From an uncultured Pelagibacteraceae bacterium (lineage in GTDB: Bacteria > Pseudomonadota > Alphaproteobacteria > Pelagibacterales > Pelagibacteraceae): DNA of 64,000 nucleotides. Below, piece by piece: positions 45,240 through 53,672 of this stretch. Numbering within the stretch: the first letter of the stretch is position 1; the number at the start of each line of letters is the position of its first letter. Location: assembly GCA_902524955.1 (NCBI GenBank), contig CABZEY010000003.1, positions 57,853-121,852 of the forward strand, written 5' to 3'. A program made the position numbers and the translations under genes. The notes beneath the pieces are model-generated. The model was not told the origin of the DNA. It searched no databases and saw nothing but the letters and a program-made list of their open reading frames with translations.

Positions 45240-48100
45240 TGACAGATAATAGAAATAAAGAATTTATAAGAAGACATATTGGACCATCATCAGAAGAGCA
45301 AAAAAAAATGTTGGCATATTTAGGATACGACTCACTAGACAAATTTATAAAAAAAATTGTACCTGAAAAAATACTTGAAAAAAATCCGCTCAAAATTAAC
45401 TCGCCAATATCAGAACATGACGCTCTCCAACAAATTAAGCAAATGGCTAATCAAAATAAGGTTTTTAAAAGCTTTATTGGTATGGGTTACTACGGGACTT
45501 ATACACCTAATGTGATTTTGAGAAACATTTTGGAAAATCCAGGGTGGTATACTTCATACACTCCATATCAGCCAGAAGTAGCACAAGGTAGACTTGAAAT
45601 GTTACTTAATTTCCAACAAATGGTAATGGATTTAACAGGTATGGACATTGCCAATGCTTCTTTACTTGATGAAGGAACAGCAGCGGCAGAAGCTGTAGCC
45701 TTATGCCAAAGACTTGATAAGAATAAATTAAATAAAATCTTCATTTCCAAAAACTGTAATCCTCAGACTATAGATGTTGTGAAGACTAGAGCTGAGCCAT
45801 TCAATTTGGAAGTTATTATAGGAGATGACAAAAATATCCAGACATTAGAAGACGATATATTATGTGCATTGTATCAATACCCAAACACCTATGGTGAAAT
45901 TATAGGTGCAGAAGAATTTATTAAAGCAGCCCAGAGTAAAAACGGAAAAGCAATACTAGTAACAGATTTGCTTGCTCTAACAGCTTTAAAACCACCAGGG
46001 GAAATGGGCGCGGATATTGTCGTTGGAAATTCACAACGTTTCGGAGTTCCGATGGGTTACGGAGGACCACATGCTGCTTTTTTTGCAACTAAAGATGAAT
46101 TTAAAAGAGCAATGCCTGGACGTTTAATTGGTGTTTCTAAAGATAGAAATGATGATCAAGCACTAAGAATGGCATTACAAACTAGGGAACAACACATAAG
46201 AAGAGAGAAGGCAACAAGTAATATTTGTACTGCACAAGCATTGCTATCAGTAATGGCAGCGGCCTATGGAATTTATCATGGACCTGAAGGCATCAAACAT
46301 ATTGGAGAGAGAACATTAAAATTTGCAAATGCTTTTGCAGAAAAAATCAAAACAAAATTTAAAATTTTGACAGATAATTTTTTTGATACTGTAACCATCA
46401 ATACAGCAGGTAAGACAAAAGAAATTTATGCTAGAGCTTTGGAGTTTAAAGTAAATTTGAGACTAATAGATGATAATGGAATTTCAGTCTCATTCGATGA
46501 AACAACTAAAATAGAAGATATAAATAATTTATTTAAAATTTTTGGAATAAAAGATGAATTAAAAAATATCGACAAAGTTAAAATAAACTCTATCGAGAGT
46601 TCACTGAAAAGAAAAAGTAAATACTTAACTCACAAAGTTTTTAATTCTTATCATTCTGAAACTGAAATGCTTCGTTATTTAAAATTACTAGAGGACAAGG
46701 ACATAGCGCTTAATCGTTCAATGATTGCTCTGGGTTCATGCACGATGAAACTAAATGCAGTTGCTGAGATGATACCTGTGACTTGGCCAGAATTTGGTGG
46801 AATCCATCCGTTTGCACCGGTTGACCAAGTGAAAGGTTATATGAAAATGTTTGATGATTTAGAAAATATGTTATCTGAAATCACTGGTTTCACTGGTATA
46901 TCTTTGCAACCTAATGCAGGAGCTCAAGGAGAGTATGCTGGTTTAATGGTAATCAGAAAGTTTCACATTGAAAATGGTGATAAGGATAGAAACGTTTGTT
47001 TAATTCCAAGTTCAGCTCATGGCACTAACCCAGCAAGTGCACAAATGGCGGGTATGAAAGTTGTAGTTGTTAATTGTGACACTGATGGAAATGTCGACTT
47101 AGCAGATCTAACTAAAAAAGCTGAAATGCACTCATCAAATCTTGCTGCTTTGATGGTAACCTATCCATCAACACACGGAGTTTTTGAAGAGCATATCAAA
47201 GATATTTGCAGTGTTATTCATAAACATAAAGGTCAAGTCTATATGGATGGTGCTAATTTAAACGCACTAGTTGGTCTTGCTAAACCTGGAAAATTTGGAC
47301 CAGATGTTTGTCATATGAATTTACATAAAACATTTTGCATCCCACATGGTGGCGGAGGACCAGGAATGGGCCCGATTGGTGTAGCTAAACATTTAGAACC
47401 CTTTTTGCCAAATCATGTTTTAATTAAATCAGGTCCAAAAAAAGGTATGGGTGCGGTTTCCGCTGCTCCTTGGGGAAGCGCAAGTATTTTACCAATTTCG
47501 TGGATGTATATTAAAATGATGGGTGCCGAGGGTTTAAGGTTAGCAACTGAGGTAGCTATACTTAATGCAAATTATGCATCTAAACGTTTAGAAGAATCTT
47601 ATAAAACTTTATATAAAGGAAAAAATGATCTTGTTGCTCATGAATGTATCTTGGACTTTAGACCTATAAAGGCAGAATCTGGAATTTCAGAAGAAGATAT
47701 CGCTAAAAGATTAATTGATTATGGTTACCATGCTCCAACGATGTCGTGGCCAGTCGCAGGGACTCTTATGATAGAGCCAACAGAGAGTGAAAATCTAGCC
47801 GAGATTGATAAGTTTTGTGATGCATTAATTAACATCAAAAAAGAGATTAAAATGGTACAAAATGAAGTTTTTGATAAAGATGATAATCCATTAAAGAACG
47901 CGCCTCATACCAACCTAGAACTTTCTTCGGATTCTTGGACACACAAATATACAAGGGAACAAGCTGCATATCCTTTGCATTATTTAAAAGCAAATAAATT
48001 CTGGCCACCTGTCGCAAGAGTGGATAATGTTCACGGTGATAGAAATTTAGTTTGTTCATGCCCTTCATTAGATAGTTATCGCGATGAAGAAGCTGCTTAA
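45239..48100 (+). CDS. gcvP: Glycine dehydrogenase (decarboxylating), P protein
   Basis: This 953-residue PLP enzyme decarboxylates glycine. It is the fused one-chain form: an N-terminal half with [18 protein letters not shown] and [14 protein letters not shown], and a C-terminal half with the PLP lysine K697 in [22 protein letters not shown]. The closing domain includes [21 protein letters not shown]. Length matches the family. Its stop codon overlaps the ATG of a 53-codon gene. Confidence 0.97.
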   Translation: MTDNRNKEFIRRHIGPSSEEQKKMLAYLGYDSLDKFIKKIVPEKILEKNPLKINSPISEHDALQQIKQMANQNKVFKSFIGMGYYGTYTPNVILRNILENPGWYTSYTPYQPEVAQGRLEMLLNFQQMVMDLTGMDIANASLLDEGTAAAEAVALCQRLDKNKLNKIFISKNCNPQTIDVVKTRAEPFNLEVIIGDDKNIQTLEDDILCALYQYPNTYGEIIGAEEFIKAAQSKNGKAILVTDLLALTALKPPGEMGADIVVGNSQRFGVPMGYGGPHAAFFATKDEFKRAMPGRLIGVSKDRNDDQALRMALQTREQHIRREKATSNICTAQALLSVMAAAYGIYHGPEGIKHIGERTLKFANAFAEKIKTKFKILTDNFFDTVTINTAGKTKEIYARALEFKVNLRLIDDNGISVSFDETTKIEDINNLFKIFGIKDELKNIDKVKINSIESSLKRKSKYLTHKVFNSYHSETEMLRYLKLLEDKDIALNRSMIALGSCTMKLNAVAEMIPVTWPEFGGIHPFAPVDQVKGYMKMFDDLENMLSEITGFTGISLQPNAGAQGEYAGLMVIRKFHIENGDKDRNVCLIPSSAHGTNPASAQMAGMKVVVVNCDTDGNVDLADLTKKAEMHSSNLAALMVTYPSTHGVFEEHIKDICSVIHKHKGQVYMDGANLNALVGLAKPGKFGPDVCHMNLHKTFCIPHGGGGPGMGPIGVAKHLEPFLPNHVLIKSGPKKGMGAVSAAPWGSASILPISWMYIKMMGAEGLRLATEVAILNANYASKRLEESYKTLYKGKNDLVAHECILDFRPIKAESGISEEDIAKRLIDYGYHAPTMSWPVAGTLMIEPTESENLAEIDKFCDALINIKKEIKMVQNEVFDKDDNPLKNAPHTNLELSSDSWTHKYTREQAAYPLHYLKANKFWPPVARVDNVHGDRNLVCSCPSLDSYRDEEAA

Positions 48101-48261
48101 TGAACATAGAATTATTTTACAATCCTGGAAACGTGGTTTGTAATTATCTTGATATACATAATGATCACAGATTTATCTTAAGAGTGTTTGTAAATCTTAC
48201 TTACTATGGTCATTTAGCGGTTGGTTTAGCATTACTTTATACAAGATACATGAATTTTTGA
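48100..48261 (+). CDS. Small membrane-like protein encoded between gcvP and tspO
   Basis: A 53-codon frame begins ATG AAC ATA at 48100, inside the gcvP stop (TAATG), and ends TGA at 48259-48261, inside the tspO start (TGATG). Both junctions are the one-base or two-base overlaps used by real operon genes here, and without it this 160-base gap would be non-coding in a very compact genome. The product has a polar front ([22 protein letters not shown]) and a C-terminal segment (VFVNLTYYGHLAVGLALLYT) that could be one membrane helix. No family recognised. Confidence 0.65.
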   Translation: MNIELFYNPGNVVCNYLDIHNDHRFILRVFVNLTYYGHLAVGLALLYTRYMNF

Positions 48262-48740
48262 TGAATAAAAGTTATGTAAGTTTAATTTTAATTTTATCAA
48301 TTACGTTTTTATCGTCTTTTGTTGCGGGGTTAGTAACACAATTAAATATTGACCCGTGGTATCAATCTCTAAATAAGCTATCCTTTTCGCCGCCAAATTG
48401 GATATTCGGTCCTGTTTGGACAGTTCTTTATGCCTTCATGAGTATTGCCATTTGGATTGTTTACGAAAAATCTAAAAAAAGTGATCTAATTTTTTCAAAG
48501 AAAATTTTACGATATTATTTTTTTCATCTTGGAGTAAGTTTATCTTGGAGTTTTATATTTTTTTACTTTCATTTGATATTTTTAGCATTTATCAACATTT
48601 TAGTTTTAATAATAGCAATTATATTTTTAATGAATTTATATTTCCCGCGATCTAAATTATCTTTTACCTTAATGGTCCCATATATAATTTGGGTCATTTT
48701 CGCTGCAGTTTTAAATTTTGGTTTGTATCTAGTTAATTAA
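48261..48740 (+). CDS. tspO: TspO/MBR family membrane protein
   Basis: A 159-residue five-helix protein of the translocator family that binds tetrapyrroles and other ligands. The family block is WYQSLNKLSFSPPNWIFGPVWTVLYAFMSIAIWIVYE, and the closing MVPYIIWVIFAAVLNFGLYLVN is also typical. ATG 48261 is preferred to the TTG at 48258. TspO regulates pigment genes in related photosynthetic bacteria; a link to the retinal system is only speculative. It overlaps convergent ispB by eight bases. Confidence 0.93.
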   Translation: MNKSYVSLILILSITFLSSFVAGLVTQLNIDPWYQSLNKLSFSPPNWIFGPVWTVLYAFMSIAIWIVYEKSKKSDLIFSKKILRYYFFHLGVSLSWSFIFFYFHLIFLAFINILVLIIAIIFLMNLYFPRSKLSFTLMVPYIIWVIFAAVLNFGLYLVN

Positions 48741-49746
48741 GACGATTAACAATATAAAAAGATAATTCTTGTAATTTTTCGATTGTAAAATTTTTTTCAA
48801 AAATCGACAAAGAGTCAGCGGCTACATTTGAAAAATAATCTGCTCTTTTTTTACATGTTTCAATAATTTTATATTTTTTAATTAAACCTAAAGTTTTATT
48901 AAAATCATCTTGATTTCTTATATTTTGTGAAAAAAATTTATTGAGTGTTTGTCTTTCTATTTTATTAGACTTTTGAAAAAGTAAAATGATTGGTAAAGTA
49001 ATTTTACCTTCAAGGAAATCATTACCGATTTTTTTTCCAAAAACTTTTTCTTTTGCAGAATAATCCAATATATCATCTGTAATTTGAAAGCATGTTCCAA
49101 GATTTCTACCAAAAGATTCTAAAGCTTCTTTTTCTTTTTTTGATCGATTATTAATACATCCACCCACACGCATTGAGGCTCCAAACAACGATGCAGTTTT
49201 TGCAGAGATGATATCTAAATAATTTTTTTCTACCATATCAACCTGTTTTTCAAATTGTAATTGTAAAATTTCTCCTTGTGCTATTTCAGACGAAACAGAT
49301 GATAAAATTTTTAATATTTCATCAGATCCATCATCTACTATCATTTCAAAACACCTGCTTAATAGGTAATCACCAGCTAATATTGAACTTTTGTTACCCC
49401 AAATAGCATTTGTAGTCCTATACCCTCTTCTGGACATGCTGTTATCAATAACGTCGTCATGTAATAAAGTTGCATTATGAATTAACTCAACGCAAGCTGC
49501 GAGGTTAATATGTCTGTCTCCTTTATAATTAAATATTTCAGATGAACAAATTGTAAGCAAAGGTCTTAATCTTTTACCGCCTGTCTTCATTAGATGTGTT
49601 GCCATCTCTCCAACTAGCTCAACGTGGCTTGAAAGTTTTAATTGAATGTGACTATCGACTTTTTTGAGTTGTTCAGCATAGGTTGATTTTATTTCCTCAA
49701 AAGGGTTTAAATTAGTCTTTGAAAATGGGATTACATTTAATAGCAT
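48733..49746 (-). CDS. ispB: Polyprenyl diphosphate synthase (octaprenyl type)
   Basis: A 337-residue long-chain prenyltransferase for the ubiquinone side chain. The first Asp-rich motif is LLHDDVIDNSMSRRG, the second QITDDILDYSAKE, and GGKRLRPLLTICSSE is the early family block. It is distinct from IspA at 23284, which makes short chains. Its gene is divergent from the S49 peptidase. Confidence 0.92.
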   Translation of the reverse strand: MLLNVIPFSKTNLNPFEEIKSTYAEQLKKVDSHIQLKLSSHVELVGEMATHLMKTGGKRLRPLLTICSSEIFNYKGDRHINLAACVELIHNATLLHDDVIDNSMSRRGYRTTNAIWGNKSSILAGDYLLSRCFEMIVDDGSDEILKILSSVSSEIAQGEILQLQFEKQVDMVEKNYLDIISAKTASLFGASMRVGGCINNRSKKEKEALESFGRNLGTCFQITDDILDYSAKEKVFGKKIGNDFLEGKITLPIILLFQKSNKIERQTLNKFFSQNIRNQDDFNKTLGLIKKYKIIETCKKRADYFSNVAADSLSIFEKNFTIEKLQELSFYIVNRLN

Positions 49747-49761
49747 ACGAGTTTCTAGCCT

Positions 49762-49785
49762 ATTTAGCTAAATTTTGTTAACAAA
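49762..49785. promoter_or_regulatory. Two abutting 12-base palindromes in the ispB/S49 divergent spacer
   Basis: ATTTAGCTAAAT (49762-49773) and TTTGTTAACAAA (49774-49785) are each perfect inverted repeats and touch each other. They lie just upstream of ispB and could be a double operator; both are AT-rich, so chance is possible. Confidence 0.45.
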
Positions 49786-49853
49786 GAAATGACGCAGTTA
49801 TAATAAGGTCTTTAAATTAAATCCCCAATAAATATAAGTATTTTTATTAAGAT

Positions 49854-50660
49854 ATGTTTTTTTCAAAAAAACCACAGGTTGCACATATTAGATTAAACGG
49901 CATTATCGGTAATGTAGGTCGTTTTCAACAAGGAATGAGTCTTAACTCGCATGAACAAATAATCAAAAAGGCTTTCAGTCAAAAAAAATTATCTGCAGTA
50001 GCAATTTCAATCAATTCACCCGGAGGTTCACCTGTTCAGTCACATTTAATTTTTTCATTAATTAGAAAACTAGCAACAGAAAAAAAAGTTAAAGTGATTA
50101 CGTTTGCAGAGGATGTGGCAGCATCTGGAGGTTACATGCTTGCATGTGCAGGAGATGAAATTTACGCAAATCCGAGTTCAATCATTGGTTCAATCGGGGT
50201 AATTTATTCATCTTTTGGATTGAAAGAATTAATAAAAAAAATTGGTATCGAGAGACGTGTGCATACAGCAGGAAAAAACAAAAGTACACTAGATCCATTT
50301 ATGGATGAAAAACCAGAAGATATAGAGAGATTAAAAAAAATTCAATTAGATTTACATGAACAATTTATTAATTTAGTAAAAAATAGTAGAAAAAACAAGT
50401 TACCAACTAATAAAGACGATAGTTTATTTAGTGGAGAATTCTGGTCTGGTACTCAATCTAAAGAATTAGGATTAGTAGATGGGTTGGGTAATATGGAGGA
50501 CATTATTCAAGAAAAATATGGAAAGAAAGTTTCAATAAAAAAATATGATAAACCAGAAAGCTGGTTAAAGAAAAAATTATCTAACAGAATATCTAATGAA
50601 TTTGGTTCAGTTTTAGATGAGCTTGAAAGCAGATCTTTATGGAATAGATTTGGATTATGA
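49854..50660 (+). CDS. S49 family serine peptidase (SppA/SohB-like)
   Basis: This 268-residue peptidase belongs to the signal-peptide-peptidase class. The nucleophile Ser91 is in [24 protein letters not shown], preceded by [14 protein letters not shown] and followed by [18 protein letters not shown] lysine in the region after HTAG is the probable base. No membrane anchor or signal peptide is present at the N-terminus, so unlike SppA it may act in the cytoplasm. It overlaps glyQ by four bases (ATGA). Confidence 0.9.
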   Translation: MFFSKKPQVAHIRLNGIIGNVGRFQQGMSLNSHEQIIKKAFSQKKLSAVAISINSPGGSPVQSHLIFSLIRKLATEKKVKVITFAEDVAASGGYMLACAGDEIYANPSSIIGSIGVIYSSFGLKELIKKIGIERRVHTAGKNKSTLDPFMDEKPEDIERLKKIQLDLHEQFINLVKNSRKNKLPTNKDDSLFSGEFWSGTQSKELGLVDGLGNMEDIIQEKYGKKVSIKKYDKPESWLKKKLSNRISNEFGSVLDELESRSLWNRFGL

Positions 50661-51604
50661 TTAAAAAAAAAAAAATAAAGAAAAAAAAAATAAAAAAAAT
50701 AAGTTCTCAAAAAAAGATTAAATTTGCTCAAATTAAAAAAAAAAAGAAAAAACTTCCATTTTTAACTTTTCAAGAAATTATATTTAAATTACAAAAATTT
50801 TGGTCTGAAAATGGTTGTGTAATTTTACAACCATATGACATAGAAGTTGGTGCAGGGACTTTTCATCCAGCTACAACTTTACGATCACTTGGTACTAAAC
50901 CATGGCAAGCTGCTTACGTGCAACCATCTAGAAGACCAACAGATGGTAGATACGGTAAAAATCCTAATAGACTTCAACATTATTATCAATTTCAAGTTAT
51001 TATAAAACCATCACCAAAAGATGTGCAAAAAATTTATTTAAAAAGCTTAACAGCACTTGGTATTATTTATAAAGATCATGATATTAGATTTGTAGAAGAT
51101 GATTGGGAAAGTCCAACTCTCGGAGCATCAGGCTTAGGTTGGGAGGTATGGTGTGATGGGATGGAAATTACTCAATTTACATATTTTCAGCAAATGGCAG
51201 GTTTTGAATGCAGACCAGTATCTGCGGAAATTACCTACGGATTAGAGCGAATATGCATGTACATTCAAAATAAAAATAATGTTTATGATCTTGATTGGAA
51301 TAATTATGGAGTAAAATATGGAGATGTTTTTTTGCAAGCAGAGAAAGAGTTTTCTGCTTACAATTTTGAACATGCTAATACAGATAGTTTACTCGAACAA
51401 TTTAATAAAGTTGAGCAAGAGTCAAAAGATCTGGTAAATAAAAACCTTTGTTTACCTGCTTATGATCAATGTTTAAAAGCTAGTCATTTATTTAATCTAC
51501 TTGATGCGAGAGGTGTTATTAGTGTTACAGAAAGAGCAAATTATATAAATAAAATTAGAACCTTAGCCAAGGCTTGCGGAGAACTTTGGATTAAAAACCA
51601 GTAA
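50657..51604 (+). CDS. glyQ: Glycyl-tRNA synthetase alpha subunit with poly-lysine N-terminal extension
   Basis: A 315-residue catalytic alpha subunit. From residue 36 it matches Gly[72 protein letters not shown] and later [14 protein letters not shown]. Before that lie about 33 extra residues, 19 of them lysine ([16 protein letters not shown] and so on), encoded by long A-runs. No other start codon is available in this stretch, and ATG 50657 overlaps the preceding stop, which supports translation from there. The tail may bind tRNA. Its stop overlaps the glyS start. Confidence 0.93.
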   Translation: MIKKKKIKKKKIKKISSQKKIKFAQIKKKKKKLPFLTFQEIIFKLQKFWSENGCVILQPYDIEVGAGTFHPATTLRSLGTKPWQAAYVQPSRRPTDGRYGKNPNRLQHYYQFQVIIKPSPKDVQKIYLKSLTALGIIYKDHDIRFVEDDWESPTLGASGLGWEVWCDGMEITQFTYFQQMAGFECRPVSAEITYGLERICMYIQNKNNVYDLDWNNYGVKYGDVFLQAEKEFSAYNFEHANTDSLLEQFNKVEQESKDLVNKNLCLPAYDQCLKASHLFNLLDARGVISVTERANYINKIRTLAKACGELWIKNQ

Positions 51605-53670
51605 TGTCTGATTTTTTTTTAGAACTTTATTCTGAGGAAATTCCCCATAATCTACAAATTAGCGCTAGAGAACAGTTAGACAAATTAATCAAAAATGAAT
51701 TAGAGGAAAAAGAAATTAAATTTGAAAAATTTAGTATTTTTTCAACACCTAAAAGAATCTCCATAGTAATTAATAACATTACAAAAGAACAAAAAACTAA
51801 CTCACAAGAAGTAAAAGGCCCTAGAGTAGGTTGTGATGAACAGGCACTTGAAGGTTTTTTAAAATCACGATCTGTAACTAGAGATGATTTAATAACTAAA
51901 GGAACTGAAAAAGGGCAGTTTTACTTTGTAAAATTAGAGGAAAAAACTATTTTTACCTCTCAAATTTTAGCTAAAAAAATTCCGTTAATTTTAAAATCTA
52001 TTAATTGGAAAAAATCAATGAGATGGTCAAATCATGATTGTTTGTGGGGCAGGCCATTGAAATCTATTTGTTGTTTATTTGATGGTCAAATACTTAATTT
52101 TAATTATTTTCATTTAAATTCTTCAAATATAACTTATGTAAATGGACCCTTCGAAGATAAAGAAGTTAAAATTAAAAATTTTAAAGAGTACTTAAAGGTT
52201 CTTTATAAAAATAATATTGAGCTTGATCATGAAAAGCGTGAAGCAAAGATAAGAAAAACTCTAAATGAATTGTTAAAAAAAAATCACTGTTCAACTGAAT
52301 TAAATTCTAGATTAATTGCAGAAGTTGTAAATCTTGTAGAAAACCCGGTTATATTAAAAGGTAAATTTGATAAAGAATATCTTTCTTTACCAGATGAATT
52401 ATTAAATTTAACAATGATCAATCATCAAAGATATTTTCCAATGAAGCTAGAAATAGAAAATAAATTAATCAATAATTTTTTATTTGTTGCAAATAATTTC
52501 GATAATAAAAACTTAATAACAAAAGGAAATGAAAAAGTTATAGATGCCAGATTATCAGATGCTAAATTTTTTTGGGATAAAAATAAAAAGCAAAGTTTAG
52601 TTAAACAAGTTACAAAATTAAATTCAATTGTCTTTTACCAAAAGCTAGGATCTCTTTATGATAAAACGCAGAGAGTTCGTCAACTCTCCTCTGTCATAGC
52701 AGATTCTATCGGTGGGAATAAAGCGGACACCGAGATAGCCGCCTCAATTAGTAAATCAGATTTAGTTTCAGATTTAGTTGGCGAATATCCGGAGTTACAG
52801 GGAATAATCGGAAGTTATTTCGCTACTGAACAAGGTTTTAGTAAAGAAATTAGTAATGCAATTCAAAGTCACTATTTGCCACTTGGTCCAACTGGAAATG
52901 TCCCAAAAGAAAAAATTTCAATTAGTGTGGCAATTGCAGATAAAATAGACAACTTAGTTGGCTTTTTTGGAATTGATGAAAAACCTACAAGTTCAAAAGA
53001 TCCTTTTGCTTTAAGACGAGCCTGTTTAGGGGTATTAAGATTGATTACTGAAAATAAAATTAATGTTTCCTTAAAAGAAATATTAAACAATTCAAAAAAC
53101 TTATACATAAATCAAAAATTCAATTTAACTAACGAAAAAATAATTGAGGATCTTTTTGAGTTTTTTATTGAACGTTTCAGGATTAACTTAAAAGATAAAG
53201 GTGCAAGATTAGATATCGTTAACTCAATTTTACAAAATAATAGATTGGATGATTTTTATTTGTTGTATAAAAACATCAATGAATTATCTAAATGTTTTAA
53301 AAAACCACAAGGAAGAGATTCAATTTTGATATTTAAAAGGTCAAAAAATATCTTAGATACCTCAACAGCAAAAGATGAAGAATTTTTTGGGAACCCTGAA
53401 AATATTTTATTTCAACACCCTGTAGAAGATGAAATACTAATTAAGTTAAATGAAATTAGGGAATACTTTACAACTCCAAGTCGACTTAGAGACAATGATA
53501 AAACTATATCGTTACTATCCGAACTTAAACCAATGACAGATAATTTCTTTGCTAATGTAAAAGTGAATGATGATAATCAACAGGTAAGAAATAATAGGCT
53601 AGAATTATTAACTCTGTTATGTAAAACATTTGAAAAATTTACGGATTTTTCAAAACTAGATGGATCTTAA
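51604..53670 (+). CDS. glyS: Glycyl-tRNA synthetase beta subunit
   Basis: This 688-residue partner of GlyQ binds tRNA-Gly. It opens FFLELYSEEIPHNLQISAREQL and contains RFPMKLE-type blocks (NHQRYFPMKLE), VIDARLSDAKFFWDKNKK and ADKIDNLVGFFGIDEKPTSSKDPFALRR, all standard for GlyS. A C-terminal anticodon-binding-like domain follows. It is in an operon S49 peptidase-glyQ-glyS-ppdK, with one-base and two-base spacings. Confidence 0.96.
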   Translation: MSDFFLELYSEEIPHNLQISAREQLDKLIKNELEEKEIKFEKFSIFSTPKRISIVINNITKEQKTNSQEVKGPRVGCDEQALEGFLKSRSVTRDDLITKGTEKGQFYFVKLEEKTIFTSQILAKKIPLILKSINWKKSMRWSNHDCLWGRPLKSICCLFDGQILNFNYFHLNSSNITYVNGPFEDKEVKIKNFKEYLKVLYKNNIELDHEKREAKIRKTLNELLKKNHCSTELNSRLIAEVVNLVENPVILKGKFDKEYLSLPDELLNLTMINHQRYFPMKLEIENKLINNFLFVANNFDNKNLITKGNEKVIDARLSDAKFFWDKNKKQSLVKQVTKLNSIVFYQKLGSLYDKTQRVRQLSSVIADSIGGNKADTEIAASISKSDLVSDLVGEYPELQGIIGSYFATEQGFSKEISNAIQSHYLPLGPTGNVPKEKISISVAIADKIDNLVGFFGIDEKPTSSKDPFALRRACLGVLRLITENKINVSLKEILNNSKNLYINQKFNLTNEKIIEDLFEFFIERFRINLKDKGARLDIVNSILQNNRLDDFYLLYKNINELSKCFKKPQGRDSILIFKRSKNILDTSTAKDEEFFGNPENILFQHPVEDEILIKLNEIREYFTTPSRLRDNDKTISLLSELKPMTDNFFANVKVNDDNQQVRNNRLELLTLLCKTFEKFTDFSKLDGS

Positions 53671-53672
53671 AA

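Noticed and set aside
47847..48107. Minus-strand frame over the gcvP end
   Set aside because: Shadow of the conserved GcvP C-terminus; no independent evidence.
50657..50760. Possibility that glyQ is frameshifted in the A-runs
   Set aside because: The frame is intact from ATG 50657 through the whole GlyQ domain, and the start overlaps the preceding stop as in other pairs here.
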